A DNA stretch of 64,000 nt from an uncultured Spirochaetaceae bacterium (GTDB lineage Bacteria > Spirochaetota > Spirochaetia > Sphaerochaetales > Sphaerochaetaceae): the NCBI GenBank assembly GCA_944390015.1, contig CALXOL010000014.1:1-64000 (forward strand). Reading direction: 5' to 3'. The translations under genes were made by a program, and so were the position numbers. Below the pieces are notes generated by a model. It did not search any database. It saw only the letters and a program-made list of their open reading frames with translations, and was not told the origin of the DNA. Below are positions 1-8,111 of this stretch, piece after piece. Position 1 is the stretch's first letter. The number at the start of each line of letters is the position of its first letter.

Positions 1-302
1 TCCTTGCTGTTCACAGAAATCATGCTGAGCCTTATCACGGGATACTCTTTGAAATCATACTTGTCGTAGATATAGAGTCCTTTAAACAGCTCCTTGTTGC
101 CTTTGAATATCTGTTCAAGGGTATCAACTGTCAGGCTCTTTCCGAACCTTCGGGGGCGGGAGAGGAAGAATATGTTATCGACCGACTTTGATGAGATCAG
201 ATTGTAGATATACTTTGTCTTATCGACATAGAGATTTCCCTTCTCTATTATCTCTCTCAAATTCGGATTGCCTGTCGATATGGGCTTCAACTTTCTTTCC
301 AT
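1..302 (-). CDS. AAA-ATPase-like / PD-(D/E)XK family protein (5' part only)
   Basis: The first 100 codons of a protein that runs off the left edge of the window; ATG at 300-302. The N-terminus (start MERKLKPISTGNPNLREII, then YVDKTKYIYNLI) and the phosphate-loop-like stretch SRPRRFGKSLTVDTLEQ match the AAA-ATPase-like family (PF09820), which is normally followed by a PD-(D/E)XK_9 nuclease-like domain (DUF1703). These proteins are abundant and of unknown role in Bacteroidetes, Clostridia and spirochaetes. The family's typical C-terminal end is found as two loose fragments at 351-431 and 2120-2191, so related genes have been broken or rearranged here. Family assignment is firm; whether the gene is complete outside the window cannot be seen. 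Confidence 0.85.
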   Translation of the reverse strand, partial: MERKLKPISTGNPNLREIIEKGNLYVDKTKYIYNLISSKSVDNIFFLSRPRRFGKSLTVDTLEQIFKGNKELFKGLYIYDKYDFKEYPVIRLSMISVNSK

Positions 303-350
303 AACATTAATATAGCATATTATCTGGCTCTTTGAAAAACAAAGGAATCA

Positions 351-431
351 TCAGTGCCTGATTATCTCTTCCTTCCAATCTGTGATGTTCCTCTCCTTAA
401 ATAAAGCTCTAATCAAATAAGATGAATCACA
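351..431 (-). pseudogene. 3'-end remnant of a PD-(D/E)XK_9 (DUF1703) gene
   Basis: About 26 codons without a start, ending ERNITDWKEEIIRH then TGA. This is the type of C-terminus found on AAA-ATPase-like/DUF1703 proteins. About 48 bases (351-398) match 2120-2167 with only some five differences. The fragment directly abuts the early stop of the RloB-like gene at 447, so that truncation looks like a recombination junction. Confidence 0.6.
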
Positions 432-446
432 CTAACTACTCACACA

Positions 447-638
447 TCATCCTAATTCAATACATACCGATGCATTTATTCCAAGTTCTGCCCTAAACTT
501 ATCGATATTCCTGAAATAATCTACCTCCGTAATATTCCCTTCTACAGAAAGAAAAACAATTCGGCGTGGCTGTTCATTAATACCATCATCCAAGCGTAAG
601 AATAAATCAGAAGATCGAAGCCTATATGGATTACTCAT
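447..638 (-). pseudogene. RloB-like nuclease, truncated after about 63 codons
   Basis: The start ATG at 638 overlaps the stop of the upstream ATPase gene (ATGAGTAA), the usual coupling of an RloA/RloB (AbiL-type) pair. The predicted product carries RRIVFLSVEGNITEVDYF, which resembles the N-terminal Toprim-like start of RloB proteins (VxEGxxTExxYF). Members of that family are normally about 200 residues; this one stops after ASVCIELG. The bases after the stop give no RloB continuation in any frame but do encode the PD-(D/E)XK_9 remnant at 351-431. I read it as a broken gene; it is too short to hold a complete nuclease fold. Confidence 0.65.
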
Positions 639-1956
639 TGTCTTGCTCAAGCTGCCCAAGCATAGGTATGGAACCAAACCTACCCAGCAGATAATCCTTT
701 ATGACTTTTTTATCAAATCGAATCTGAAATTTATTGAGTGAATACATGTTTGAAGCACCCGTAACCTCATCTCTATAGATGAACCAGATCTCATCCTGCC
801 TTACAAGATCAAGGTCCATCACATTGACATCATGAAGAGTTGCAATCAACTGTATTTCTAGATTCTTCGTATTGGAAAAAAACAATTCGATGAATCTGAT
901 TATGAGTTTTGTATGGAAACTACGATCAATCTCATCAATCAATATCACTCCAGATCCTTGTATATTTGTGACAAATGGCAGAAGGTCGAACAATCGTCTT
1001 GTTCCATCTGATTCATCATCAAATGAAAACAACTCGGATGGATTACCATGATTCATCAATTGCTTAAACGCAACAAGTTCATTGTTCTTCATCTCAAACG
1101 AATAAATATCATCACCGATGATTACATTCGCTCCCTTTCTACCATCTCTTTTCAGCATTCCTTTCAAATTATTGAGAAAGTTTTCCCTCACTTCATCAGG
1201 AACATCACTCAATATCTTATTCAGAGACTGCTCTTCTATTGAAATTGATTTAATACCTGTATCAAGGGACTGAAGAAGATTATGGAATCTGTCATCTGAT
1301 GCCAGATCTCTCAATGCACTTGGCCCCAAATGCATATCAGGGAAAATAACAATCAAAGAGCCAAACCAATTCCAAACATCCTTAAAAGCTCTGAATTCCT
1401 GGGAATTGATGATTTCCTTTTCGGCTATCTCTTTTAGAAAAGTTTTCCCCCTATTTACATCTTCTCCGTAAATCTTAAAACGATATTGATTATCTTCATT
1501 GTACTTTGCATCAGTATTGATCTTAGTCCGTCCATCTTCCAATACACGTTCAAAAATACATAGCTCCGAATTTCCAGTTACCTTGTAAAGCCATTCTGAA
1601 ACAATCGTATTATCTACATACGAGAAGGCAAAGCCATAAGAATAGAAATTACCGTTTGAGTAGATATCAAAGTGAAAAGACCCCGGTTTTGATACACATG
1701 AAGAGTCCAGACGGAAATATTTTCTATCCAAACCGGAAAGCCCTGAATAAACTATTTTCTTTGCAAAACCAACTGCTTTAATAAAGTTTGACTTTCCCGA
1801 TGCATTTGCCCCGAAAAGAAAACTTCCTTTAAGAATGCGTTTACCCTCAACATCTGCTATATGCTCATAATGTCTGGTATGTTTTGCCGCTACCATTGAA
1901 AATATCTGTCTGTCTTTAAACGACAAAAAATTCTCTACCGCAAACCTAATAAGCAT
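631..1956 (-). CDS. RloA/AbiL-type AAA ATPase
   Basis: A 441-residue ABC/SMC-like ATPase of the AAA_15/AAA_21 type. The N-terminus (LIRFAVENFLSFKDRQIF) is typical of these proteins. Walker A is GANASGKSN near residue 50, and the Walker B/D-loop stretch GVILIDEIDRSFH lies near residue 345, followed by a conserved switch His in LIATLHDVNVMD. Such ATPases sit upstream of RloB-like nucleases in abortive-infection or anti-phage modules (AbiLi/AbiLii, RloAB). Here the partner downstream is truncated, so the module is probably inactive or is served by another effector. No promoter was clearly recognised in the 160 bases upstream. The role in defence is inferred from family and pairing. Confidence 0.8.
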   Translation of the reverse strand: MLIRFAVENFLSFKDRQIFSMVAAKHTRHYEHIADVEGKRILKGSFLFGANASGKSNFIKAVGFAKKIVYSGLSGLDRKYFRLDSSCVSKPGSFHFDIYSNGNFYSYGFAFSYVDNTIVSEWLYKVTGNSELCIFERVLEDGRTKINTDAKYNEDNQYRFKIYGEDVNRGKTFLKEIAEKEIINSQEFRAFKDVWNWFGSLIVIFPDMHLGPSALRDLASDDRFHNLLQSLDTGIKSISIEEQSLNKILSDVPDEVRENFLNNLKGMLKRDGRKGANVIIGDDIYSFEMKNNELVAFKQLMNHGNPSELFSFDDESDGTRRLFDLLPFVTNIQGSGVILIDEIDRSFHTKLIIRFIELFFSNTKNLEIQLIATLHDVNVMDLDLVRQDEIWFIYRDEVTGASNMYSLNKFQIRFDKKVIKDYLLGRFGSIPMLGQLEQDNE

Positions 1957-2119
1957 AGCTCACTCCCTACTATAATATGTGATATTTTCACAGATATATC
2001 AAGAAAAATCTAAAAACCGTCAATTAAATTTTAATAATTAAACTAGATAATCACAAAATAAAGGGCGCACATATCTTTATAATGAGCAATAATCTTATTA
2101 GAAAACAACAAAAGGAACT

Positions 2120-2191
2120 TCAGTGCCTTATTATCTCTTCCTTCCACTCTGATATGTTCCTCTCCTCAAATGAGAAGTTTATCAAAAACAT
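2120..2191 (-). pseudogene. Second 3'-end remnant of a PD-(D/E)XK_9 (DUF1703) gene
   Basis: The reverse strand reads FLINFSFEERNISEWKEEI then IRH and stop. This is a good match to the terminal strand/helix of DUF1703 proteins (INFxxExRNIxEWK). An in-frame TAA lies two codons upstream of the ATG, so only about 23 codons remain. It is nearly identical to the remnant at 351-398, and the pair flanks the RloA/RloB module. Confidence 0.6.
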
Positions 2192-2205
2192 ATATTATCC
2201 ATGTC

Positions 2206-2322
2206 CTAAAGATCCGTACTCTCTTGAATATGATGCAGCATTTCATCTATCGCATTACGCACCATGATGTTCGGGTAATCAACATTCCACTCTTTTATAT
2301 AATGCTTGCATTTTAGAGTATC
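2206..2322 (-). pseudogene. C-terminal fragment of an unrecognised gene
   Basis: A 38-codon reading frame on the minus strand with no start, ending in HHIQESTDL and TAG. It contains HYIKEWNVDYPNIMVRNAID, which looks like real protein sequence rather than chance. I do not recognise the family. It abuts the PD-(D/E)XK_9 remnant and is probably the tail of another eroded accessory gene. Confidence 0.35.
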
Positions 2323-2379
2323 TTATTAGATTGTATATTGGCAATTCAGTTTATCAACAAGCAGCATAGCTAATTATAT

Positions 2380-3018
2380 TCAACTATTCGATTCGAGTCG
2401 TAATATAATGTTTCCAGCATATACTCCTGAAGAAAAAGCTCTATCTGTGGAGTCCTCCAATTTTGGGGGCTTTAATGTCAATGTTACTTCTTTAGTTTTC
2501 ATTCCATTAGACTCATTATTTCTCGTAGCATCTTCAGTCTTACTTTCTATAGTGATTGTACGAGCGTCTAAGTCCAATGGCCGATTTATGTTTTCATCAG
2601 CAAAATTAATTGATTCATCACAGTCTTTCACTGCTACAGAATAATTTAGCCCTATCTCATTAGAAAGAACTGAATTTCCACTATCATCTATCTTTATGAG
2701 AGAGAGCATATATCCACCAGTACCTCCAGAGGCTGCAATTCCACTAGTGAAAACTAGTTTTAGGTTATAACTGGCATCATAAATATTGTATTTTACTCCA
2801 AGAGTTAATTCATACGACCCAAGTTTATCTTCTTCTGATGATGATGGTATAAAATAAAACTCTGATTCTTCCGCTCCTGTAGAATCACAAAAACCTAAGT
2901 AATTCTCACTTTTCTTTGTGAAATGAAAGTTATACTCTAAGTTTTCAGGATCTATATTTTCAGCATATATAACAGAAACGGATAAAATGCAAATTAACAA
3001 AATAAGAAACTTCTTCAT
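2380..3018 (-). CDS. Secreted subunit-like protein 13 (last gene of chaperone-usher-like operon)
   Basis: Predicted 212-residue exported protein. I start it at the ATG at 3018, which overlaps the stop of the gene before it (ATGA) and has GAGG about eight bases upstream; the longer frame lacks this. The signal peptide is MKKFLILLICILSVSVIYA followed by ENID. The mature part keeps the weak operon-wide pattern: a GF motif (YLGFCDST), a central beta region, and a C-terminal strand with alternating hydrophobic residues (YAGNIILRLESNS). It is more divergent than its neighbours. Subunit role is inferred from operon position and shared layout. Confidence 0.7.
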   Translation of the reverse strand: MKKFLILLICILSVSVIYAENIDPENLEYNFHFTKKSENYLGFCDSTGAEESEFYFIPSSSEEDKLGSYELTLGVKYNIYDASYNLKLVFTSGIAASGGTGGYMLSLIKIDDSGNSVLSNEIGLNYSVAVKDCDESINFADENINRPLDLDARTITIESKTEDATRNNESNGMKTKEVTLTLKPPKLEDSTDRAFSSGVYAGNIILRLESNS

Positions 3019-3587
3019 TGCACTGCCTCTATGCTTAATACCAGATGCCATCCATATTTAGTGGACCAATCCATATTCCCAAGTTTGCCCATATTTAAAT
3101 CTAAGACAATGGGGAAACTATCAACTCTAGGCTTATTACCCTCAACATTATCCTCATATACAGTAACACCAGCAGTGCTAGTTGAATTAAAGTTATTTAA
3201 TCCAGAACTAGTACTTTTTGCAACATTTTTCCACCATGGATCGTCTGAGTTATCGTCTGGAGTCTTAATATTATTATCGTTACTATAATTTTGCACAGCT
3301 AATTTCAATCTTACCTTATTAGGAGTAAATATCTGATAATACACATAGAACTGCTTAGTTCTTATCAGATTGTTTCCTATCGATTCAAAATATATTTCAT
3401 CAGACATTACATCTGGTTGTACAACGGTATCTACAGCTTCATCGGAAAAACCAAACACAGAGTGGGTTGTAGCGGTAAAGTATACGTTGGCGATTGCATA
3501 ATCAACGCCTTCCTCCGCCTGCTCTACTGCAAATAATGACAATGAAATAAGCATTATAAAGATAATTGAAATTATTCTTCTCATCAT
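3015..3587 (-). CDS. Secreted subunit-like protein 12
   Basis: Predicted 190-residue exported protein. The ATG at 3587 overlaps the previous gene's stop (TGATG). The signal peptide ends LISLSLFA before VEQA. It shows the shared motifs: HSVFGFSDEA (GFS motif), FYVYYQIFTPNKVRLKL (the YxI strand of the family), and a C-terminal strand HLVLSIEAVQ. An ATGA overlap with the next gene shows tight translational coupling. No enzymatic motif is visible. It is most simply a structural subunit secreted by the usher-like protein upstream; this is an inference. Confidence 0.72.
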   Translation of the reverse strand: MMRRIISIIFIMLISLSLFAVEQAEEGVDYAIANVYFTATTHSVFGFSDEAVDTVVQPDVMSDEIYFESIGNNLIRTKQFYVYYQIFTPNKVRLKLAVQNYSNDNNIKTPDDNSDDPWWKNVAKSTSSGLNNFNSTSTAGVTVYEDNVEGNKPRVDSFPIVLDLNMGKLGNMDWSTKYGWHLVLSIEAVQ

Positions 3588-4231
3588 CACTCCACATTTA
3601 CTGTTACTGTAATATTTCCTGTATAAGTTCCTATATAAACATCCGTTTTAGCTAAATCAATGCCAACAAAGGTTTCAGCATTATCACCACTTCCAACTTT
3701 AATCGTCTCATTACCCATGTAAATCGTAATGGATCTTGCACCTACATCACCTAGTTTTCCTGTAGGAAGTTTATATGATGCAAAATTCTCCAAGCTCGTA
3801 GTACCACCCGTTTTAAGTGTACTGGATGATCCTGCTCCTCTTTGCACAACAACTCGCCATGGAATTGTTTTTTCTCCATTCATCATAGAATTATCTATTT
3901 TTATATCAAAGCTTAAAGACTGGTTGCTTATGACTTTCCAATAGAAATAAATCGTCATGCTCCCTGATAGATACGAATCATTACGTAAAGTAACAGGCAA
4001 ACTAAAAGAAGAAGAAACAGTAGGATTTGAAGAAAAATCGATAACGTTAGTACTGGAGAAACCGATGTCATATGAAATCAACTTACTCATATCTAGAATA
4101 AGATCGGCCTGTGCCTTTTTATCATCAAGGAACACCTTACCATCTTCTCCTAACTTTATATGCTGATATGTCTGAGCAGACAGTGACAGCGATATGAATA
4201 GAATCAATATCATTGACATCAGTTTTCTCAT
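3587..4231 (-). CDS. Secreted subunit-like protein 11
   Basis: Predicted 214-residue exported protein. The start at 4231 (MRKLMSMILILFISLSLSA, cleavage before QTYQ) has GGAG ten bases upstream and gives a clean signal peptide; the frame extends five codons further without improving it. Shared features are DIGFSSTN, IYFYWKVISNQSLSF, a central Trp (IPWRVVV), and a C-terminal alternating strand YTGNITVTVNVE. No cysteine pairs or lipobox are present. It is a probable fimbrial-type subunit of an Ig-like fold. Confidence 0.72.
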   Translation of the reverse strand: MRKLMSMILILFISLSLSAQTYQHIKLGEDGKVFLDDKKAQADLILDMSKLISYDIGFSSTNVIDFSSNPTVSSSFSLPVTLRNDSYLSGSMTIYFYWKVISNQSLSFDIKIDNSMMNGEKTIPWRVVVQRGAGSSSTLKTGGTTSLENFASYKLPTGKLGDVGARSITIYMGNETIKVGSGDNAETFVGIDLAKTDVYIGTYTGNITVTVNVE

Positions 4232-4256
4232 ATTTTCATACTCCATACCAATTTAA

Positions 4257-4886
4257 TTAATCATTGGATACAGTTACATAAAGATACGCAGAATACACAT
4301 CTGCTGGTAATTTGGAATAATCTACTGTTGTTATGTTCAGTTTTTTATACCCCACCTTTCCCATAGGTTTACCTTCTCCAACTTCATGTGTATAAATTTT
4401 CCCTTCTCCTGCTTTTGACCCGCAAATAGGTGTTTCCCCTTCCGATACGGTCCAATCAAGACCCTGTGCTAGTTTTTCTCCCATAAGCTGTCCAGAAACC
4501 GACATTTTTATTTTTATCGGAAGTCCAGATTGCACACTCCAGAAAACATATAAGTCAGAGCATAAAGAAGCCGTTGCTGTATTTGAATCAGGAGTCAAAG
4601 ATGCGGCAGGTACAATATTGTCACCAGTTGGAACTTTTATCACAGAAAGATTTGATACATCATTTGAAAATCCGACTATTACCTTCTGCCCTGCGGCGCT
4701 AGGATTTCCTTCTTCATCCACACCCAAGCCAAGCTTTACTTCCAAATATGCCTGCTTGTCCTCTATTGATGACTCTGAAGTAAGTTCACCTGTTAATGTC
4801 GCACTACCAGAAGAACCTTCTGGTACAGCAAAAAGTGTAAAAGAGAATATAATCAAACAACTAAATAGTATTATTAACTTTTTCAT
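4257..4886 (-). CDS. Secreted subunit-like protein 10
   Basis: Predicted 209-residue exported protein with signal peptide MKKLIILFSCLIIFSFTLFA before VPEG. It has the fullest set of the operon's shared motifs: VIVGFSNDV, LYVFWSVQSGLPIKI, LDWTVSEGE, IYTHEVGEG and the terminal strand YLYVTVSND. The order is the same as in the paralogues at 4899, 5560 and 6326, so these arose by tandem duplication and divergence. AAGGGA upstream of the ATG is the ribosome binding site. Confidence 0.75.
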   Translation of the reverse strand: MKKLIILFSCLIIFSFTLFAVPEGSSGSATLTGELTSESSIEDKQAYLEVKLGLGVDEEGNPSAAGQKVIVGFSNDVSNLSVIKVPTGDNIVPAASLTPDSNTATASLCSDLYVFWSVQSGLPIKIKMSVSGQLMGEKLAQGLDWTVSEGETPICGSKAGEGKIYTHEVGEGKPMGKVGYKKLNITTVDYSKLPADVYSAYLYVTVSND

Positions 4887-4898
4887 TTTAAATTCCCT

Positions 4899-5546
4899 TT
4901 AAACAACATCTATAGTTGCAATAATACTTCCAGTATAATTACCTGGAGTTGAATCAACATAGGAATCCGTCTCTATGCTAAGCTCTTTTACTCCAACACT
5001 GGAGAAACCATCTGCATCAGGATCATGGACGGTCACTGTAATGTTTTCTTTATTACCATCACCTGCCACGCTGGGTGAGGACAAAGAATTTTTTCCCTCT
5101 TTGAGAGTCCAGCCAAGCTTATGGGTAGTATCGCCACCTGCAGTTCCTGTAACTTTATATTCCAAGTCACCGCCAAAAGAAAGAACGACATTAATCTGGT
5201 CGTCATACTGAATCTGATAGAATAAAGCGAGATACGTAGATTCAAAATTCTTACCATACTTTGCAGTGCCAGAAGTAGCATCGGGTTTTAGCGTGATGCT
5301 TTCAGCTGCAATCACAACTTCTCCTGCGTTTCCTGGTTTTTCATTTTCATCCTTAATGAATCCAATTGTAACACATTTGTTACTATCATCTTTCATATCA
5401 AATGTGGCATTTAAAGAAACCTGAAGCCCATCCGTATTATCAGAGTCAGAACCTATAGTAGCAGAAACCTTTCCTGGCATAGGATCTGCAAAAACACAAA
5501 TCATTACAAATAATAATGATAAAATCAAAAATAAAGTTTTTTTCAT
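4899..5546 (-). CDS. Secreted subunit-like protein 9
   Basis: Predicted 215-residue exported protein; signal peptide ends FVMICVFA before DPMP. Family motifs in order are VTIGFIKDE, LALFYQIQYDDQINV, LGWTLKEG, and the C-terminal strand YTGSIIATIDVV. It is closest in layout to the genes on either side of it. It lies in the same unbroken minus-strand gene run as the chaperone and usher. Subunit function is inferred. Confidence 0.75.
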   Translation of the reverse strand: MKKTLFLILSLLFVMICVFADPMPGKVSATIGSDSDNTDGLQVSLNATFDMKDDSNKCVTIGFIKDENEKPGNAGEVVIAAESITLKPDATSGTAKYGKNFESTYLALFYQIQYDDQINVVLSFGGDLEYKVTGTAGGDTTHKLGWTLKEGKNSLSSPSVAGDGNKENITVTVHDPDADGFSSVGVKELSIETDSYVDSTPGNYTGSIIATIDVV

Positions 5547-5559
5547 GTTTCCTCCTCTG

Positions 5560-6207
5560 TTAATTGCTTCCTACTGATTCAATCATGATATAAAGATCGC
5601 CTTTATATGTATCAACAGCCTTTCCAGCATAATCATATGTCTCAATTGAAATTGGCTTATAGCCTGCTTTATAGATGGTTGTACCCTTTCCGGTTGGACT
5701 ATGAGATAAAATAGGGCTAGCGGTCTTAGTCATTGTAGATGTCGTATCTGGAATATCTAACAATACATCTTCTCCTGATTTTATCTTCCACCCAAGCTTG
5801 TTTTGCTTGTCAGTTTCACCTGTTAGAGGAGTAGAAATACCTAAATAGACATTTAACGAATTAAATGAAGTAATCTGCCCATAAGCATTAATAGTCGAAA
5901 CATCCCCTTCAGCATTAGTGGCAATTCTATCGCCATTGGTATCTTTTAATGTTACCTCAGCACTGATAGGAGTTACCTTCGTTGTTACACTAAAACTTTC
6001 TTCATTTAAAGTATCAGATGTAAACCCAATCTCTACATTATCCTTTATGTTATCACTTTTGATTTCAAACGATGCTTTGATAGAAGCCTGTTGATCATTG
6101 CCTAAATTATCATCGATCTGATTACCATTATTCGTCCAAGAACCATCTGCAAGCAAAGGAAATGCTATCAGCAGACCCAAAACTAAAACTGAAATTACTT
6201 TTTTCAT
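5560..6207 (-). CDS. Secreted subunit-like protein 8
   Basis: Predicted 215-residue exported protein; signal peptide MKKVISVLVLGLLIAFPLLA before DGSW. Motifs are VEIGFTSDT, YGQITSFNSLNVYLGI, LGWKIKSGE, ILSHSPTGKG, and the terminal strand YKGDLYIMIESVG. It is preceded by the longest gap inside the operon (6208-6325), which carries an inverted repeat, so it may start a sub-operon of six genes. AGGGGGAAAAG upstream of the ATG gives a strong ribosome binding site. Confidence 0.75.
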   Translation of the reverse strand: MKKVISVLVLGLLIAFPLLADGSWTNNGNQIDDNLGNDQQASIKASFEIKSDNIKDNVEIGFTSDTLNEESFSVTTKVTPISAEVTLKDTNGDRIATNAEGDVSTINAYGQITSFNSLNVYLGISTPLTGETDKQNKLGWKIKSGEDVLLDIPDTTSTMTKTASPILSHSPTGKGTTIYKAGYKPISIETYDYAGKAVDTYKGDLYIMIESVGSN

Positions 6208-6325
6208 CTTTTCCCCCTACCTTTGTTAAAATTATTTAACAAATTCTTTTACTCGTTTTTTATATTCATCTACCCCAACCGAGTAGTTGTTTCCTAACTT
6301 TATTTCTCTCTTCTACATCTCTCAC
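6208..6325 (-). promoter_or_regulatory. Internal operon gap with inverted repeat
   Basis: This 118-base gap is the only long break in the subunit gene run. It carries the near-perfect palindrome TTTGTTAA-AATTA-TTTAACAAA around 6222-6243, about 15-35 bases before the start at 6207. The position fits an operator or an internal promoter element. A clear -35/-10 pair was not identified. Confidence 0.35.
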
Positions 6326-6994
6326 TTAAACTCCATCAGCGGCAATATTCACGTAAATATAGCCAATATATGTATCTACGGGTTTACCTCTGTAATCTTC
6401 GGTTTGAACAGTCAATTCTTTATAGTCCGCAACAGTACCTCCAGCATTAGCAGCCTGTTCATATATGGGAGAAACATGTGCCTCTTCTCCGACATTTTCC
6501 CTATATGAGACAGAACCAGTTAAGTATTGAGAATTATCGGTTGCATTCGGAGTTTTCCAGGAAACAGTCCAACCCAATTCATCACTAGTTCCTTCCAAGA
6601 GACCTGTCAGCCCCAACGACACAGTCAAAGCCATCTGAGACTTTATCTGGTAGAATACGTAGGCGCTGCCTTCATTATTATTGCCTTTGCCATCACCATC
6701 GAAATCATTAAGATCAAGAGTCGATATAATCGTTTCTACAGGAATCTCCGTATCAAATCCAAAACCTTCTGGAATACTTTTTGCAAACCCTATTGTCACC
6801 AAAGACGGGAGACTCGAAATTGTACAATTTACAGAAACTCCGATATTAACCTTATCTCCACTAATTAAAGTAACATTCTCAGGTTTTTTATATGATCCTT
6901 CATAGTAGTCATCCTCTCCTGGATATACAGTACTAGCAGAAACAGCAGTAATGAAGATGAATAGAATCATTGAAATAAGTACAAATCTTTTCAT
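6326..6994 (-). CDS. Secreted subunit-like protein 7
   Basis: Predicted 222-residue exported protein; signal peptide ends FITAVSA before STVY. Motifs are VTIGFAKSI, AYVFYQIKSQMALTV, LGWTVSW, IYEQAANAG and the terminal strand YIGYIYVNIA. It starts three bases after the stop of the upstream gene, so the two are translationally coupled. It is the largest of the closely related group of four (4257, 4899, 5560, 6326). Confidence 0.75.
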   Translation of the reverse strand: MKRFVLISMILFIFITAVSASTVYPGEDDYYEGSYKKPENVTLISGDKVNIGVSVNCTISSLPSLVTIGFAKSIPEGFGFDTEIPVETIISTLDLNDFDGDGKGNNNEGSAYVFYQIKSQMALTVSLGLTGLLEGTSDELGWTVSWKTPNATDNSQYLTGSVSYRENVGEEAHVSPIYEQAANAGGTVADYKELTVQTEDYRGKPVDTYIGYIYVNIAADGV

Positions 6995-6997
6995 AAG

Positions 6998-7543
6998 CTA
7001 CTCATCCTCCACCACAAGCGTCAGCTCTCCATGGTAAGTACCTGGAATCACAGTGCTAAGTGTTTCTGTTTCAATTCTCAAATCAGCCGTTCCTGAATGG
7101 GAAAGACTCAACTCAGGATGATGTGTATAAATCTCCTGTTTTGAGAAATCACCATCAAGCCCGATTGAAACCTCCTCATCCTTCTCATACGGAATCCACG
7201 TCACAGAGAAATCCAGCATATTACCAGAATCATCAGATAAAGGACTTCCCGTAAGAAGTACTTTGAAATTCCTAGGGCTACTGATATCCCAGAAAACTCT
7301 TATATCCTTTGATAGAATTCCATCCTTATCTATCAGCTCCTCTTCAAGACCAACCTTATCAAGTGAGTAAGAAGATAGATCCAAGGAGTACGGAACAGCA
7401 TCACTAGCTTCAATAAAGCCAAGTTCAACAGAATGCTCCATCTTATTCATGTTCAAATACATCGTAGTTGAGACACTATCTGTGGCAACAGAAACATAAA
7501 GGAAAAGGGTAAGTATAAGAATAAGGAGGATCAACTTCTTCAT
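6998..7543 (-). CDS. Secreted subunit-like protein 6
   Basis: Predicted 181-residue exported protein; signal peptide MKKLILLILILTLFLYVSVA before TDSV. Shared motifs are VELGFIEAS, IRVFWDISSPRNFKV, FSVTWIPYEKDEEVSIG, IYTHHPELS and terminal strand YHGELTLVVEDE. The start overlaps the previous stop (ATGA at 7540-7543). It is a compact version of the family, close to the minimum size for a single Ig-like pilin domain. Confidence 0.75.
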   Translation of the reverse strand: MKKLILLILILTLFLYVSVATDSVSTTMYLNMNKMEHSVELGFIEASDAVPYSLDLSSYSLDKVGLEEELIDKDGILSKDIRVFWDISSPRNFKVLLTGSPLSDDSGNMLDFSVTWIPYEKDEEVSIGLDGDFSKQEIYTHHPELSLSHSGTADLRIETETLSTVIPGTYHGELTLVVEDE

Positions 7544-8109
7544 ACATTCCCTCCTTCTACGCTGAGCGTAAGAATTATCTCCGTTGAATAACTCTTCACA
7601 GGAACATAAGTAAGATCTTCGGTACGTATTGTAATTGGTATGATTCCCTCACTTCCTATTGCAATTCCAGGATTATGCTCATAAATCAGCTTCGGAGCAT
7701 AATCATCGCCTCCGAAAACATCATGCTCAAACCCATCTATCTCATGGTCATGAATTAATGAACACCACTTTATCTCACCTTCTTCTTTTTCTAATGCTGA
7801 CAATGGTGCGCTCTCAAGAGTGATTTTAAAGCTCTTATCGCTCTGAATACGGTAATAGATATATAGATTTGTGCCAGCAATTATCCTATCGCTGTTTGTC
7901 TCAATGGTCTCAAGCGAAACATATGGGATACTATCTATCTCATCTTTGCCAAGTATATCCGGATCATCAGAAAAGCCGAATTCGACCTCATCCAATCCTG
8001 ATAAGGCAAGATTAATCTTCACCTCAGATTGAACCATTGGCTCTTCCGCATTTAAAGGAAGTATGAATAAGGATGTAAAGAGCAGAATAAATAACGCTGC
8101 TTTTCTCAT
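7540..8109 (-). CDS. Secreted subunit-like protein 5
   Basis: Predicted 189-residue exported protein; signal peptide ends FILPLNA before EEPM. Motifs are VEFGFSDDP, LYIYYRIQSDKSFKI, EIKWCSLIH, IYEHNPG and a C-terminal strand YSTEIILTLSVEG. The single Cys in the central Trp motif has no obvious partner. It is coupled to the genes on both sides (two-base gap before, ATGA overlap after). Confidence 0.74.
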   Translation of the reverse strand: MRKAALFILLFTSLFILPLNAEEPMVQSEVKINLALSGLDEVEFGFSDDPDILGKDEIDSIPYVSLETIETNSDRIIAGTNLYIYYRIQSDKSFKITLESAPLSALEKEEGEIKWCSLIHDHEIDGFEHDVFGGDDYAPKLIYEHNPGIAIGSEGIIPITIRTEDLTYVPVKSYSTEIILTLSVEGGNV

Positions 8110-8111
8110 CT

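Larger units (their letters stand above)
1957..2379. other. Gene-poor spacer with protein-coding debris
   Basis: This 423-base AT-rich spacer lies between the end of the subunit operon and the RloA-type gene. It holds two short minus-strand gene ends (2120-2191 and 2206-2322, listed separately). No complete gene, RNA or clear terminator was recognised. The plus-strand open frame at 2082-2267 is a shadow of the debris. Confidence 0.6.

Noticed and set aside
2082-2267. A 61-residue plus-strand gene
   Set aside because: It is the reverse shadow of the two minus-strand gene remnants and has no ribosome binding site.
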